Notes: generated from the letters alone by a model not told the origin. Shown: positions 17,802 to 25,846, counted from the first letter of the stretch. The stretch is DNA of 39,364 nucleotides from Sterolibacterium sp. (GCA_023258955.1 JAHFRE010000014.1:1-39364); one strand, 5' to 3'. Program-made: numbers and translations.

Positions 17802-18656
17802 TTATAGCGTCGAGCTATCGCCGCGCTCGGCGCGCCAGGCGAGCGCCCGCTCGTAGAGCGCGTTGCGCGACACGCCGGTGATGTCGACGGCGAGCTTGAC
17901 CGCACGCGTCAGCGGCAGCTCGGCGAGGAGCAACTCGAGCACGCGCAGCGCCGCCGCCGGCAGCGCTGCTACCGGCGGTGGGGCGGAGACGACCAAGACG
18001 AACTCGCCGCGACGGCGATTCTCGTCGGCCGCCAGCCAGGCCGGCGCCTCGAGCAGCGGCAGTTCGACCGTCTGCTCGAACAGCTTGGTCAGCTCGCGCC
18101 CGATCAACAAGCGGCGGCTGGGTTCGAGCAGCGCCGCCAGATCGTCGATCGTGGCGACGATGCGGTGCGGCGCCTCGTAGAACACCAGCGCCGCCTGCAC
18201 CTCCTTGACCGCGACGATCGCCTGCCGCCGCGCCGCCGCCTTGCTCGGCAAGAAGCCGCAGAACAGAAAGTGCGGCTCGATCAAGCCCGCCACCGAGAGC
18301 GCCGCGACCGCGGCGTTGGCACCCGGGATGGGCAACACACGATGGCCGGCGGCGCGCACCGCGGCGACCACCCGCGCGCCCGGATCGCAGATCCCCGGGG
18401 TGCCGGCATCCGACACCAGCGCCACCGACTGACCGGCGTCGAGCAAGGCGAGCAGCTTTTGCGCCGCGGCCGCCTCGTTGTGTTGATGCACGGCGACGAG
18501 CGGCGCCCGGATCTCGAAATGGTCGAGCAGGCGGCGCGTGTGGCGCGTGTCCTCGCAGGCGATGACGGCGGCGCGACGCAGCGTGTCTACGCCGCGGGCG
18601 CTGATGTCGCCGAGATTGCCCAGCGGCGTCGCAACGACGTACAATGCCGTCGTCAT
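17802..18656 (-). CDS. rsmI: 16S rRNA (cytidine-1402-2'-O)-methyltransferase RsmI
   Basis: RsmI methylates the 2'-O of C1402 in 16S rRNA with SAM, complementing RsmH. The 284-residue protein is a tetrapyrrole methylase-fold enzyme with LYVVATPLGNLGDIS at the N-terminus, ACEDTRHTRRLLDHF, the SAM-binding VALVSDAGTPGICDPG, and PGANAAVAALSVAG, followed by FCGFLP. The C-terminal region ends in a small helical domain. The ATG at 18656 (MTTALY) fits the family; another in-frame ATG lies 21 bp upstream. It is divergent from yraN with a 96-bp gap, the yraL/yraN arrangement of proteobacteria, though lpoA (yraM) is missing here. Confidence 0.96.
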   Translation of the reverse strand: MTTALYVVATPLGNLGDISARGVDTLRRAAVIACEDTRHTRRLLDHFEIRAPLVAVHQHNEAAAAQKLLALLDAGQSVALVSDAGTPGICDPGARVVAAVRAAGHRVLPIPGANAAVAALSVAGLIEPHFLFCGFLPSKAAARRQAIVAVKEVQAALVFYEAPHRIVATIDDLAALLEPSRRLLIGRELTKLFEQTVELPLLEAPAWLAADENRRRGEFVLVVSAPPPVAALPAAALRVLELLLAELPLTRAVKLAVDITGVSRNALYERALAWRAERGDSSTL

Positions 18657-18752
18657 GGTCGCCCCGTCGCCCTCCATCAACCACCCTCCCCTCGCGCCTG
18701 CGTCCGGCATTGTCGGTTGCGGCCGCCGGCGGCGCAAGTCGGAGCGAGCGCC

Positions 18753-19127
18753 GTGTTGACCGCGACGTCGCGCCCAAGCAGCGGCGCGGAAGCCGAGGCG
18801 CTGGCCGCGGACTATCTGGCGCGCCAGGGACTGCGTCTGTTGGCGCGCAACTGGCGGGTGCGCGGCGGCGAGATCGACCTGGTCTGCGCCGACGGCGCCA
18901 CCCTGGTCTTCGTCGAGGTGCGGCTGCGCCGCTCGAACGCCTTCGGCGGCGCCGCTGCCAGCATCACCGCAGCCAAGCAGCGGCGCCTGATCATCGCCGC
19001 CCACGACTATCTGCAGCGCCACGCCAGGACCGCGCGCGGCAGGCCCTGCCGCTTCGACGCCGTGCTGCTCGAGGCCCTGTGCGAGAGCAAGCTGCGTTGG
19101 CTGAAAGATGCGTTCGCTCTGCCTTAG
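18753..19127 (+). CDS. yraN: YraN family (UPF0102) endonuclease-like protein
   Basis: The 124-residue protein belongs to the YraN/UPF0102 family, which has a restriction endonuclease-like fold related to Holliday junction resolvases. Its cellular role is not settled. Motifs are GAEAEALAADYLARQGLRLL, ARNWRVRGGEIDLVC with the GEIDL catalytic-type acidic motif, and LVFVEVRLRR, the usual FVEVK-like strand. The core Asp/Glu-x-Lys set is changed in the last motif to EVR. The start is GTG at 18753, with GGAG 8 nt upstream; TTG directly after it is possible. The 3' end overlaps the next gene by 20 bp. Confidence 0.93.
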   Translation: MLTATSRPSSGAEAEALAADYLARQGLRLLARNWRVRGGEIDLVCADGATLVFVEVRLRRSNAFGGAAASITAAKQRRLIIAAHDYLQRHARTARGRPCRFDAVLLEALCESKLRWLKDAFALP

Positions 19128-19482
19128 CCTGCTGCTCCTCGCCGCCAGCGCGGCGGCGCAGTCGGAGCGCACGGTGGTGCGCATGGTGGTACAGAGCTCG
19201 CCGCTGGCCGGCTTCCAGTACCACGAGGCGGCGACGCTGTGGCAGCAGCTGCGCGTCGGCGACGCCCTGGAGCTGACGCGCGAACCGCAAAACCCGCACG
19301 ATGCAAGAGCGGTCAGCGTCGCCTGGCAAGGCCACAAGCTGGGCTACCTGCCGCGCCGCGATAACGCCGCGGTCGCCGCCGAGATGGACGCTGGTGCCCG
19401 CGTTGCGGCGCGCATCGAACGCCTGCAGCAGGGGCCGGATCCCTGGGCCCGGCTGCGCGTCGAGGTGTTCGTCGAACTCTAG
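19108..19482 (+). CDS. Secreted HIRAN-domain protein
   Basis: The 124-residue protein has an N-terminal signal peptide (MRSLCLSLLLLAASAAAQ) and a HIRAN domain: SSPLAGFQYHEA, LTREPQNPHDARAVSVAW, LGYLPRRDNAAVA. HIRAN domains occur in eukaryotic helicases such as HLTF, where they bind DNA ends. In bacteria small exported HIRAN proteins are frequent but have no known role. Export makes a DNA-repair function unlikely unless the periplasm is involved. It overlaps yraN by 20 bp and sits where the conserved yraN-diaA junction would be. Confidence 0.87.
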   Translation: MRSLCLSLLLLAASAAAQSERTVVRMVVQSSPLAGFQYHEAATLWQQLRVGDALELTREPQNPHDARAVSVAWQGHKLGYLPRRDNAAVAAEMDAGARVAARIERLQQGPDPWARLRVEVFVEL

Positions 19483-19510
19483 CTGGGGCCGCGGGACACA
19501 AAATCGCCCA

Positions 19511-19519
19511 TGCTAGAAT
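19511..19519 (+). promoter_or_regulatory. Extended -10 promoter element before diaA
   Basis: TGCTAGAAT combines the extended -10 dinucleotide TG (19511-19512) with a TAGAAT hexamer (19514-19519), 37 nt before the diaA ATG. No good -35 is seen, which is tolerated for extended -10 promoters. Confidence 0.5.
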
Positions 19520-19555
19520 CGACGCGGTCAGAAAACCCCATTTGCCAGGCCCACC

Positions 19556-20158
19556 ATGGATCTCGTCCGCCGCATCACCCAGCACTTTGAAGACAGCGCG
19601 CAGACCAAGCTCGACGCCGCGCCGCTGTTGGCCGGGCCGATCGCCGCCGCCGTCGCCATGATGGCGGCGAGCCTGCTCGGTGGAGGCAAGATCATGGCCT
19701 GCGGCAATGGCGGTTCGGCTGCCGACGCGCAACACTTCGCCGCCGAGTTGATCAACCGTTTCGAGATCGAACGGCCGCCGCTGGCGGCGATCGCCCTGAC
19801 CACCGACACCTCGACCCTGACCTCGATCGCCAACGATTATCGCTACGAGGACGTGTTCGCCAAGCAGGTGCGGGCGCTGGGAAACGCCCGCGACGTGCTG
19901 CTGGCGATCTCCACCTCCGGCAATTCGTCCAGCGTGCTCGAGGCGATCGCCGCGGCGCGCGAACAGCAGGTGGGCGTGGTCGCCCTCACCGGTCGCGAAG
20001 GCGGCCGCGTTCCGGCGCTGCTGCGCGACGGCGATGTGCACATTTGCGTGGCGGCCCAGCGCACGGCGCGCATCCAGGAGGTACACCTACTGGTATTGCA
20101 CTGCCTTTGCGACGGCATCGACAGCCTGCTGCTCGGATCCCAAGGAGAACCCCCATGA
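19556..20158 (+). CDS. diaA: SIS-domain protein DiaA / phosphoheptose isomerase-like
   Basis: The 200-residue SIS-fold protein contains [19 protein letters not shown] and [17 protein letters not shown], the two sugar-phosphate-binding loops. The family includes GmhA (sedoheptulose-7-phosphate isomerase in LPS heptose synthesis) and DiaA, which binds DnaA and stimulates initiation at ori[10 protein letters not shown] and [15 protein letters not shown] resemble DiaA more closely, and the order yraN-diaA-dolP matches E. coli yraN-yraO-yraP. However, the GmhA-like His and Glu of QHFAAEL and the nearby rfaE2 keep a heptose isomerase role open. The stop overlaps the dolP start (ATGA). Confidence 0.85.
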   Translation: MDLVRRITQHFEDSAQTKLDAAPLLAGPIAAAVAMMAASLLGGGKIMACGNGGSAADAQHFAAELINRFEIERPPLAAIALTTDTSTLTSIANDYRYEDVFAKQVRALGNARDVLLAISTSGNSSSVLEAIAAAREQQVGVVALTGREGGRVPALLRDGDVHICVAAQRTARIQEVHLLVLHCLCDGIDSLLLGSQGEPP

Positions 20159-20787
20159 ACAAGACGCTGCCAGCCAGGCTCGCCTGGTTGTTGCTCGCCG
20201 CATCGCTGCCCCTGCTCGGCGGTTGCTTCGGCGCCGCCGCCGTCAGCCTCGGCGCCGGCACCCTGATCGCCACCGACCGCAGGCCGGCGGAGACCTACGT
20301 CACCGACGAGGGCATAGAGATGCGCGCCGCCGCCCGCATCCGCGACACGATCGGCGAGCGGGGCACGGTCCACGTCACCAGCTACAACCGCAGCATCCTG
20401 CTAACCGGCAGCGTTGCCGACGGCGCCGCCAAGGCGGAGGCGGAACGGCAGGCGGCGAGCGTGCCCAACGTCAAGAGCATCACCAACGAAGTCGAGGTCG
20501 CCGGTCCCGCCTCCTACACCGGCGACACCTACATCACAACCAAGGTCAAGGCGCGCTTCGTCGACAGCAACAAGTTTTCCGCCAACCACGTCAAGGTGGT
20601 CACCGAAGGCGGCGTGGTCTTCCTGCTCGGCCTGGTCACCCAGGGCGAGGCCGATGCGGCGGTGGAAGTGGCGCGCACCACGGCCGGCGTGCGCAAGGTG
20701 GTGCGCGTGTTCGAGATCATCAGCGATGCGCAGGCGCGGCAGGTAGACGCCCAGCCCGCGGAAAAGAAACCGACGGCCAAGCCTTGA
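20155..20787 (+). CDS. dolP: BON-domain outer-membrane lipoprotein DolP (YraP)
   Basis: The 210-residue protein has a lipoprotein signal with lipobox LLGGC (Cys at residue 24) and two BON domains. The first runs from about residue 55 to 115 ([38 protein letters not shown]). The second runs from about 120 to 190 ([43 protein letters not shown]). DolP binds anionic lipids at the outer membrane and the division site and supports envelope integrity. A short charged tail ([10 protein letters not shown]) ends it. AAGGAG lies 8 nt before the ATG, and the start overlaps diaA. Confidence 0.93.
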   Translation: MNKTLPARLAWLLLAASLPLLGGCFGAAAVSLGAGTLIATDRRPAETYVTDEGIEMRAAARIRDTIGERGTVHVTSYNRSILLTGSVADGAAKAEAERQAASVPNVKSITNEVEVAGPASYTGDTYITTKVKARFVDSNKFSANHVKVVTEGGVVFLLGLVTQGEADAAVEVARTTAGVRKVVRVFEIISDAQARQVDAQPAEKKPTAKP

Positions 20788-20794
20788 GCCTGGC

Positions 20795-21292
20795 GTGGCC
20801 TCGCCCATCTTGACCCCACCGGCGTTCGAGGCCAAGCTCTGTCGCCCCGAGGATTTCGCCGCACGCGCGGCGCAACTGGCCCGGCCACGGGTGTTCAGCA
20901 ACGGCTGCTTCGACATCCTGCACCGCGGTCACGTCACCTATTTGGCGCAGGCGCGACAACTCGGCGCCAGTCTTATCGTCGCCGTCAACAGCGACGACTC
21001 GGTGCGCCGCCTGGGCAAGGGCGCGGACCGGCCGGTGAATCGCCTCGCCGACCGCATGGCGCTACTGGCGGCGCTCGAGTGCGTTTCCCTGGTGGTGAGC
21101 TTCGCCGAGGACACGCCGCTGGCCACCATCCTGCGCTGCCTACCGGAGATCCTGGTCAAGGGCGGCGATTGGCCGGTCGACAGCATCATCGGCGGCCGCG
21201 AGGTGCTCGCCGCCGGCGGCAGCGTGCAGTCGATACCCTTCGTCCACGCCAGCTCGACCACCGCCTTGCTGGAGAAGATCCGCAGCCTCTGA
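20795..21292 (+). CDS. rfaE2: D-glycero-beta-D-manno-heptose 1-phosphate adenylyltransferase (RfaE domain II)
   Basis: This 165-residue nucleotidyltransferase corresponds to the C-terminal domain of HldE. It uses ATP to make ADP-heptose for LPS core synthesis. The cytidylyltransferase-fold signature VFSNGCFDILHRGHVTYLAQ (HxGH type) and the motifs VAVNSDDSVRRLGKG, RPVNRLADRMALLAAL, VKGGDW and FVHASSTTALLEKI identify it. It is a stand-alone protein, so a separate kinase (rfaE1) is expected elsewhere. The start is GTG at 20795, only 7 bp after dolP, so it is probably co-transcribed with it. Confidence 0.93.
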   Translation: MASPILTPPAFEAKLCRPEDFAARAAQLARPRVFSNGCFDILHRGHVTYLAQARQLGASLIVAVNSDDSVRRLGKGADRPVNRLADRMALLAALECVSLVVSFAEDTPLATILRCLPEILVKGGDWPVDSIIGGREVLAAGGSVQSIPFVHASSTTALLEKIRSL

Positions 21293-21308
21293 GGGCGAGC
21301 CGCGGCGG

Positions 21309-22658
21309 CTAGGATCTTCTCCCGCCCAGCATCGCTTTCAGGCACACCCAGATGAACATGACGCCGCCGATGATGGCGATCGCGCCGCCCAGGCCCATCA
21401 TGCCCATCGCCACCTTCTCCGAGACGCTGGACAGGACCTGATCGGCGCCGGCCACCTTGCGCTGCACGCCGTAGCCGCCGGACCAGGCCAGACCCACGAT
21501 GTGCAGCAGCTGGCCGCCGCCGTAGACGTAGGGTTGCAGGCGCGCCATGCGTCCGTCCGCTTCGGCGTAGCCGAGCTTGGGCAGCAGCAGGTAGGCCAGG
21601 CCCATGAAGGCCAGGGTGACGCCGACGATGGAGCCGTGGTAATGGGCGGGAATCACCACGTTCACGCCGCGGATCAGATAGCCGAGAACGCCGCCGCAGA
21701 CGAACAGCAGGACCGAGGCCCACAGCGCCGCCGCCGCCGGCCGCCGCGCCGGCCAGGAACGCGGCAGGGCCAGCAGCAGCAGCACCATCAACGGCAGCAT
21801 CAGCGTGTGGCCGATCTGCATCAGCAGGGCGAATGCCGCCATGTGCCCATCCGATCCCAGCGGCCAGAAGACGTAGATGATCGGCACGGCGATCACCGGC
21901 AGGGTCGCCAGCGCGAACAGTTGCGTCGCCGAGCGGCTGCTGGCCCGCGGCGGCGCCCCCAACTCCTGCGCCAGCCACCACCAGGCGACCAGCATCAACA
22001 GCGAGTGCTGGAACTGCAGCGTGTGCCCGGGACCCCAGAACAATAGCTCGTAGAAGGCCGTGCCCTTGATCTCCGGGACCGTCGCCAGCGAGGCGGCCAG
22101 CGCCGCGTAGGAAACCGCGCCGGTTACCGCGCCGAGGTAGATGCCCAGCCGCAACTCGCCGCCCGCACCGCCGAGCGCCTGGCCAGGCCAGCCGGTGAGC
22201 AGATGGCGCAACAGGGCCAATCCGAAGCCGGCGCCGGCCAGGGTCAGGCCCAGCAGAAAGTAGTCCTGATCGAGGACGGGAATGTAGTTGTTGAGTAGCG
22301 GCTCGGCACCGGGAAGGAACGGCGAGGCGCCCATGACCAGCGTTCCGGCGACGGCGAAGCCCAACCCGCTCCAACCCATCCAGAGCAGGCGGGCACTGCC
22401 GGCCAGGCTCCAGAGCAAGGCGGCAAAAGCCATGAACCAGGTGAACACCGACAGGTCGACATGCACCACCAGCGCCGAGCGGAAGAAGTCCCGGCGTGGG
22501 AACAGGTCCTGCATGCCCGGTGTGCGCGCCACCACCAGCAACACGGCGAGCAGGCCGGAGACGATCAGGGCGGTGATGCCGACGGCGAGCCAGGCCCGGG
22601 CGAGGCGCTTGGCTGCGGCGTCGCCGCTAAAGGAAAGGGTATCGCTTTTGTCTGTCAT
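21309..22658 (-). CDS. Divergent heme-copper oxidase subunit I-like membrane protein
   Basis: The 449-residue polytopic protein has about twelve membrane helices and belongs to the heme-copper oxidase / nitric oxide reductase superfamily. Conserved histidines are His66 (LVVHVDLSVFTWF, low-spin heme type), His212 in FWGPGHTLQF (the CuB-type helix), His339 and His341 in IPAHYHGSIVGVTLAFMG (heme-ligand helix), and His386. The usual adjacent His-His pair that completes CuB is absent anywhere in the protein; the corresponding region reads GSDGHMAAFALLMQIGH. No subunit II or cytochrome c gene is adjacent. Alternatives are a non-canonical NO reductase or an oxidase with altered metal site. It starts one base after the chemoreceptor stop and is probably co-transcribed with it. 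Confidence 0.82.
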   Translation of the reverse strand: MTDKSDTLSFSGDAAAKRLARAWLAVGITALIVSGLLAVLLVVARTPGMQDLFPRRDFFRSALVVHVDLSVFTWFMAFAALLWSLAGSARLLWMGWSGLGFAVAGTLVMGASPFLPGAEPLLNNYIPVLDQDYFLLGLTLAGAGFGLALLRHLLTGWPGQALGGAGGELRLGIYLGAVTGAVSYAALAASLATVPEIKGTAFYELLFWGPGHTLQFQHSLLMLVAWWWLAQELGAPPRASSRSATQLFALATLPVIAVPIIYVFWPLGSDGHMAAFALLMQIGHTLMLPLMVLLLLALPRSWPARRPAAAALWASVLLFVCGGVLGYLIRGVNVVIPAHYHGSIVGVTLAFMGLAYLLLPKLGYAEADGRMARLQPYVYGGGQLLHIVGLAWSGGYGVQRKVAGADQVLSSVSEKVAMGMMGLGGAIAIIGGVMFIWVCLKAMLGGRRS

Positions 22659-22659
22659 G

Positions 22660-23982
22660 TCAGAAGAGCTCTATTTTGGGCCCGGACGCGGCCCCCGGAT
22701 TGGCCGGAGTGACCTTGCCGGAAAGGTTGTTGTGGGTGACGCGCTGCTGCTCCATGGCGTATCCGGACGACAGCGCCTCCAGGTGATCGCTGAGCGGAAC
22801 CAATTGCAACGGCGCCACGTGTCCCTGGCGGGCGGCGTCGGCCAGCAAGGCGGCGTGGTTGTCGAGCTGCACCAACGCGCCCGCCACCAGTTCCAGCTGC
22901 TGCCGGGTGATGTCCTGGAACTGCAGGCAGCCCAGGGTTTCCAGAACCTCGTTGGAAATGATTTCGGAGGTGCTGTTCAACCTGCTGGTGAGACCCTGCA
23001 GGTATTCGACCACATCGGCGAAACGTCGTCCCAGTTCCTGCATCTGCTCGCTGATCTGGCCCATGCGGCGGCTCTCCTCGTCCTCACCCGACGCCGCCTT
23101 GGTCGCCACCAGGTTCTCGTCGATGGCGCGGGTGACGCTGGCGATGCCCGTGGTGATCTCCGCCGCCGCCTTGTCGGTCTGCGCCGAGAGTTCGCGCACG
23201 TGGTCGGCGACGACGGCGAAGCCTCTGCCGTATTCGCCCGCCCGCGCCGCCTCGATGGAAGCGTTCAAAGCCAGCAGATTGGTCTGCTTGGCGATCTGCC
23301 GTATCGTTTCCGCCAGCGGCCCCAGCGAGCGCACCACCTCGGCCATCTTGGCCACCCGCTGCTGCTCCTTGCGCAGCTCGCCCATGCGCAGCTGTTCGTA
23401 TTCGTTGAGGGCTTCGATCGCGTTGACGTTGCGCTGCACCTCGTCTTCCGATTCCTGCGACAGCGAGTTGGAACGGATCACCGATTGGCGGACCTCTTCG
23501 AGCAGGGTCTCGCTCTGCGCAAAGATATGGTTGAGCCGGTTGGCCATGTCACCGGCTGCGGCTTCGGTGGCCGTCGTCACGTCCTTGAGGTGACCACGCA
23601 AGACGTCGTTGTACGGCCCGATGCGGTTCAGGTCAGCGGCGATCAGGCCAAAATTGTCCAGCTGTTGCGCGTCGGACAAGCCGAGAAACTTCTTGTCGCC
23701 GGTGAAATCGTCGAGCGCGCGGTCCATCACCAAGGACAGCAAGATCAGCAGCGCGACCGTCGTCAGCAACGCCAGGGTCACCCCCGCGAGCAGGGCGCCG
23801 GCCATCCCGTCGCGCGGGTCCGCCCAGCCCTGAGCGAAGCACAGCGCCGGCAAGGCCCAGGCCGCCACCAAGCTCAACACAGCCATCGCCAGGACCAGGC
23901 CGAGGCGCGCCGTCCAGCCGTGGCGCCGATACCAGAAGGTCAGCCGCAGATGCCACGGAACGCGCGGACTCGCGCGCTTCAT
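22660..23982 (-). CDS. Methyl-accepting chemotaxis-type signalling protein
   Basis: The 440-residue protein has a basic cytoplasmic N-terminus, two membrane helices ([20 protein letters not shown] and [20 protein letters not shown]) with a short loop of about 20 residues between them, and a long coiled-coil cytoplasmic domain. The receptor tip is clear: [38 protein letters not shown]. With almost no periplasmic region and no HAMP domain that I can see, it probably senses a cytoplasmic or membrane signal or a partner protein. Near the C-terminus [15 protein letters not shown] resembles the FQD motif of CheZ-like proteins. The ATG overlaps the stop of the upstream hemerythrin gene (ATGA), so the two are translationally coupled. 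Confidence 0.9.
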   Translation of the reverse strand: MKRASPRVPWHLRLTFWYRRHGWTARLGLVLAMAVLSLVAAWALPALCFAQGWADPRDGMAGALLAGVTLALLTTVALLILLSLVMDRALDDFTGDKKFLGLSDAQQLDNFGLIAADLNRIGPYNDVLRGHLKDVTTATEAAAGDMANRLNHIFAQSETLLEEVRQSVIRSNSLSQESEDEVQRNVNAIEALNEYEQLRMGELRKEQQRVAKMAEVVRSLGPLAETIRQIAKQTNLLALNASIEAARAGEYGRGFAVVADHVRELSAQTDKAAAEITTGIASVTRAIDENLVATKAASGEDEESRRMGQISEQMQELGRRFADVVEYLQGLTSRLNSTSEIISNEVLETLGCLQFQDITRQQLELVAGALVQLDNHAALLADAARQGHVAPLQLVPLSDHLEALSSGYAMEQQRVTHNNLSGKVTPANPGAASGPKIELF

Positions 23983-24392
23983 CCGAGGCTCGGCGCGGCA
24001 AGCATCAGCTGTCCGAGTTCCCGGTCCAGTTCGCAGATGTGATTCAGCCACCAGCTTTGCAGAAAGGCGTGCAGCGCCAGACCGACGCTCGCATCGCCCG
24101 CCTGCAAGCGTGCCTGAAAGTCGGCAACGCTACGCCAATACTGGCCGTGCGCCGCCAGGTGCAGTTGCACGTGGCTGGTCGGCAGAGCCACGGACTTCAT
24201 CAGGTGTTCCTCGGAGCTAAAATGGAACGCCGCATAGTCCTGCAACTCGGCCATCAACTTACTCAGCGCGCTGCCCCCCTTGCCGGTCGACGTCAAGGTG
24301 CCGACACGAGCGAGCAAGCGCAGCAAATGTTTGTGCTGGTCATCGACGTCGTCGATGCCCACGCTGTACTCGGGACGCCAGTTCGTATCCAT
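23979..24392 (-). CDS. Bacteriohemerythrin
   Basis: The 137-residue soluble protein has the four-helix hemerythrin fold with a di-iron O2-binding site. Predicted ligands are His20 ([12 protein letters not shown]), His57 and Glu61 ([10 protein letters not shown]), His78 and/or His82 (HVQLHLAAH), His118 and Asp123 (NHICELD). Such proteins store or sense oxygen, and some bind NO. Here the gene overlaps a chemoreceptor that has no obvious sensor domain, so acting as its oxygen-sensing partner is a reasonable inference. The ATG at 24392 was chosen because the family starts close to W-x-P-x-Y-x-V-G-I-D. The frame upstream is antisense-like filler over ssb. Confidence 0.93.
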   Translation of the reverse strand: MDTNWRPEYSVGIDDVDDQHKHLLRLLARVGTLTSTGKGGSALSKLMAELQDYAAFHFSSEEHLMKSVALPTSHVQLHLAAHGQYWRSVADFQARLQAGDASVGLALHAFLQSWWLNHICELDRELGQLMLAAPSLG

Positions 24393-24474
24393 TGTGCGGG
24401 CCGTGCCATGCTTGCGGGAACGCAGAGGATACACCAGCAGCGCGGCGGATTTCCAGCTCCCGGGCGCACTATTC

Positions 24475-24930
24475 CTAGAAGGGGATATCGTCCTCGAAGT
24501 CGTTGAACCCCGCGCCCGCTGGCTGTTGCGGCGGCTTGGCGGAACCGCTCGCGGCGGCGCTCGAATCGCGCGCAGGCGGCGCTTCGCCACTGCCCGAGCG
24601 GCTGCCCAACATCTGCATGCTGTCGGCGACGATCTCGGTGGTGTAGCGCTCCTGGCCTTCCTTGTCGGTCCACTTGCGGGTCTTCAGCGAGCCTTCGATG
24701 TACACCTGCGAACCCTTCTTCAGGTATTGCCCGGCGATCTCCGCCAGGCGGCGAAAGAAAACGACGCGGTGCCATTCGGTGGCCTCCTTCTTCTCGCCGC
24801 TGGTCTTGTCCTTCCAGGTGTCGGTGGTCGCCAGGGTGCAATTGGTCACCGCCTCACCGTTGGGCATGTAGCGGGTCTCCGGATCACGCCCGAGGTTGCC
24901 CACCAGAATCACCTTGTTCACTGAAGCCAT
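24475..24930 (-). CDS. ssb: Single-stranded DNA-binding protein SSB
   Basis: SSB coats single-stranded DNA during replication, recombination and repair and recruits partners by its acidic tail. The 151-residue protein has the OB-fold motifs [52 protein letters not shown] and [13 protein letters not shown] Gly/Ala/Pro-rich linker follows, and the protein ends in the conserved tail DFEDDIPF. A strong AAAGGAGAG lies before the ATG. The DNA from about 37 bp upstream of the ATG becomes AT-rich and carries the TGTCAC repeats described separately, so its native promoter may have been displaced. Confidence 0.97.
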   Translation of the reverse strand: MASVNKVILVGNLGRDPETRYMPNGEAVTNCTLATTDTWKDKTSGEKKEATEWHRVVFFRRLAEIAGQYLKKGSQVYIEGSLKTRKWTDKEGQERYTTEIVADSMQMLGSRSGSGEAPPARDSSAAASGSAKPPQQPAGAGFNDFEDDIPF

Positions 24931-24966
24931 CTTTTCTCTCCTTTGGTGCTGAGCGTTAATACTTTA

Positions 24967-25012
24967 TGTCACCAGTGAAAAGTATCTGTCACTCGTTAAT
25001 TTAATATGTCAC
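24967..25012 (+). repeat. Three TGTCAC repeats at exact 20-bp spacing
   Basis: TGTCAC occurs at 24967-24972, 24987-24992 and 25007-25012. The copies sit in similar contexts (ATGTCACCAG, CTGTCACTCG, ATGTCACTGT) in very AT-rich DNA just upstream of ssb. Regular 20-bp repeats that start with TGT at a compositional boundary resemble transposase-binding sites at one end of Tn7-, Tn5053- or IS21-like elements. They could also be operator sites. I find no convincing matching inverted end in the window and no transposase. Confidence 0.55.
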
Positions 25013-25693
25013 TGTCTATTACATTATTACAATTGGTTAGAATAGGCATGACACAACGTACCAATCACAAGCAACCCGCCCTTTAAGAACCCTTTCATTA
25101 TTGTCGGCTGTCCACCGTAAGCGATAACCAAGCAGTGAAGAGTATATATAGGTTATGTTGGAAAAAGCTGAGCGCATTTATCCCCGGCGGGTAAGAAGTG
25201 CTTTCCCGCGCAGGTTGAAATGTATGGCCTCAAGCTGTCTAGCTCTTGGACAGGCATTCAGTCGAGAACATAAATGTTCAGACTGAGTTGTCGTGACGCG
25301 CACCAAAAGAACCTTGGTGGCGGTTAAGAGACGGCAAACCGGCTCTTGTCTTGGTTTAGTACTGCTTGCTGCGTTCGCCCCGAAAGGCCGGTTGTAGCTC
25401 ACCGTTGTCGGTGCAAAGCACCAGTATGCATGTTTATTCTATCACAGAATTTTGTTCTATGTCTAGGGGGAGCCCTTTCCATGTGTTTAAGGAGCCATGC
25501 TCTCTCTCCCTTGTGGATGTGCCCGAACATGACTTCAAAACAATCGGCAAACAGTTCGTGGGGCGTGCTGGCCGAAAGAGGTAAACGAGAGCCTGCCGTC
25601 AATTTGACAAATGCTGCACGAATATTCGCTGCCGGGTAAAGGCGCTTGTGTCGGAATAGCCATACTCCGCTGAGTCTATTGTCCGTGTCACGG
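25013..25693. other. AT-richer stretch with no recognisable gene
   Basis: Short open frames exist on both strands, all under 100 codons, and none has a domain, convincing ribosome-binding site or codon use like the neighbours. Base composition differs clearly from ssb on the left and exbD on the right. It may be degraded mobile-element DNA behind the TGTCAC repeats. Confidence 0.5.
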
Positions 25694-25828
25694 CTAACTG
25701 CCCTCGGAGCGCGCCGTGTCGCGCTCAGCCTGGCGAACCGACGCCTGCATAACCACGCAGGCCTCAGCGAGAATAAAAAGCGCGGCCAACATCCGACCGC
25801 GAAGGAGGAGCTTTATGTCCGTCATCAT
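25694..25828 (-). CDS. Possible 44-residue membrane protein at the end of the exbD operon
   Basis: An ATG at 25828, 18 bp after the exbD stop and preceded by GAGGAC at 6-nt spacing, opens a 44-codon frame. It starts MMTDIKLLLRGRM, continues with a hydrophobic stretch LAALFILAEACVVMQASV, and ends in a charged tail. The layout is that of a single-helix small membrane protein. It has no recognisable family. A terminator-like hairpin lies inside the frame, which argues against it or suggests attenuation. I cannot decide whether it is expressed. Confidence 0.35.
   Translation of the reverse strand: MMTDIKLLLRGRMLAALFILAEACVVMQASVRQAERDTARSEGS
25772..25801 (-). terminator. Rho-independent terminator-like hairpin after tonB-exbBDD
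   Basis: On the minus strand CGCGGTC (25801-25795) can pair with GGCCGCG (25787-25781), with one G-U pair and a 7-nt loop, followed by CTTTTTATT (25780-25772). This is a good intrinsic terminator 46 bp after the last exbD, though it lies inside the small open frame 25694-25828. Confidence 0.6.
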
Positions 25829-25846
25829 TCTGTCCTCAACTCATGC

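Noticed and set aside
19556-20158. Firm call of GmhA (phosphoheptose isomerase)
   Set aside because: Gene order yraN-diaA-dolP and motifs such as INRFEIERP favour DiaA. rfaE2 nearby keeps the heptose role possible but does not decide it.
25178-25639. Open frames of 67-97 codons between ssb and exbD as real genes
   Set aside because: No domain, no convincing ribosome-binding site, overlapping on both strands, and atypical amino-acid content.
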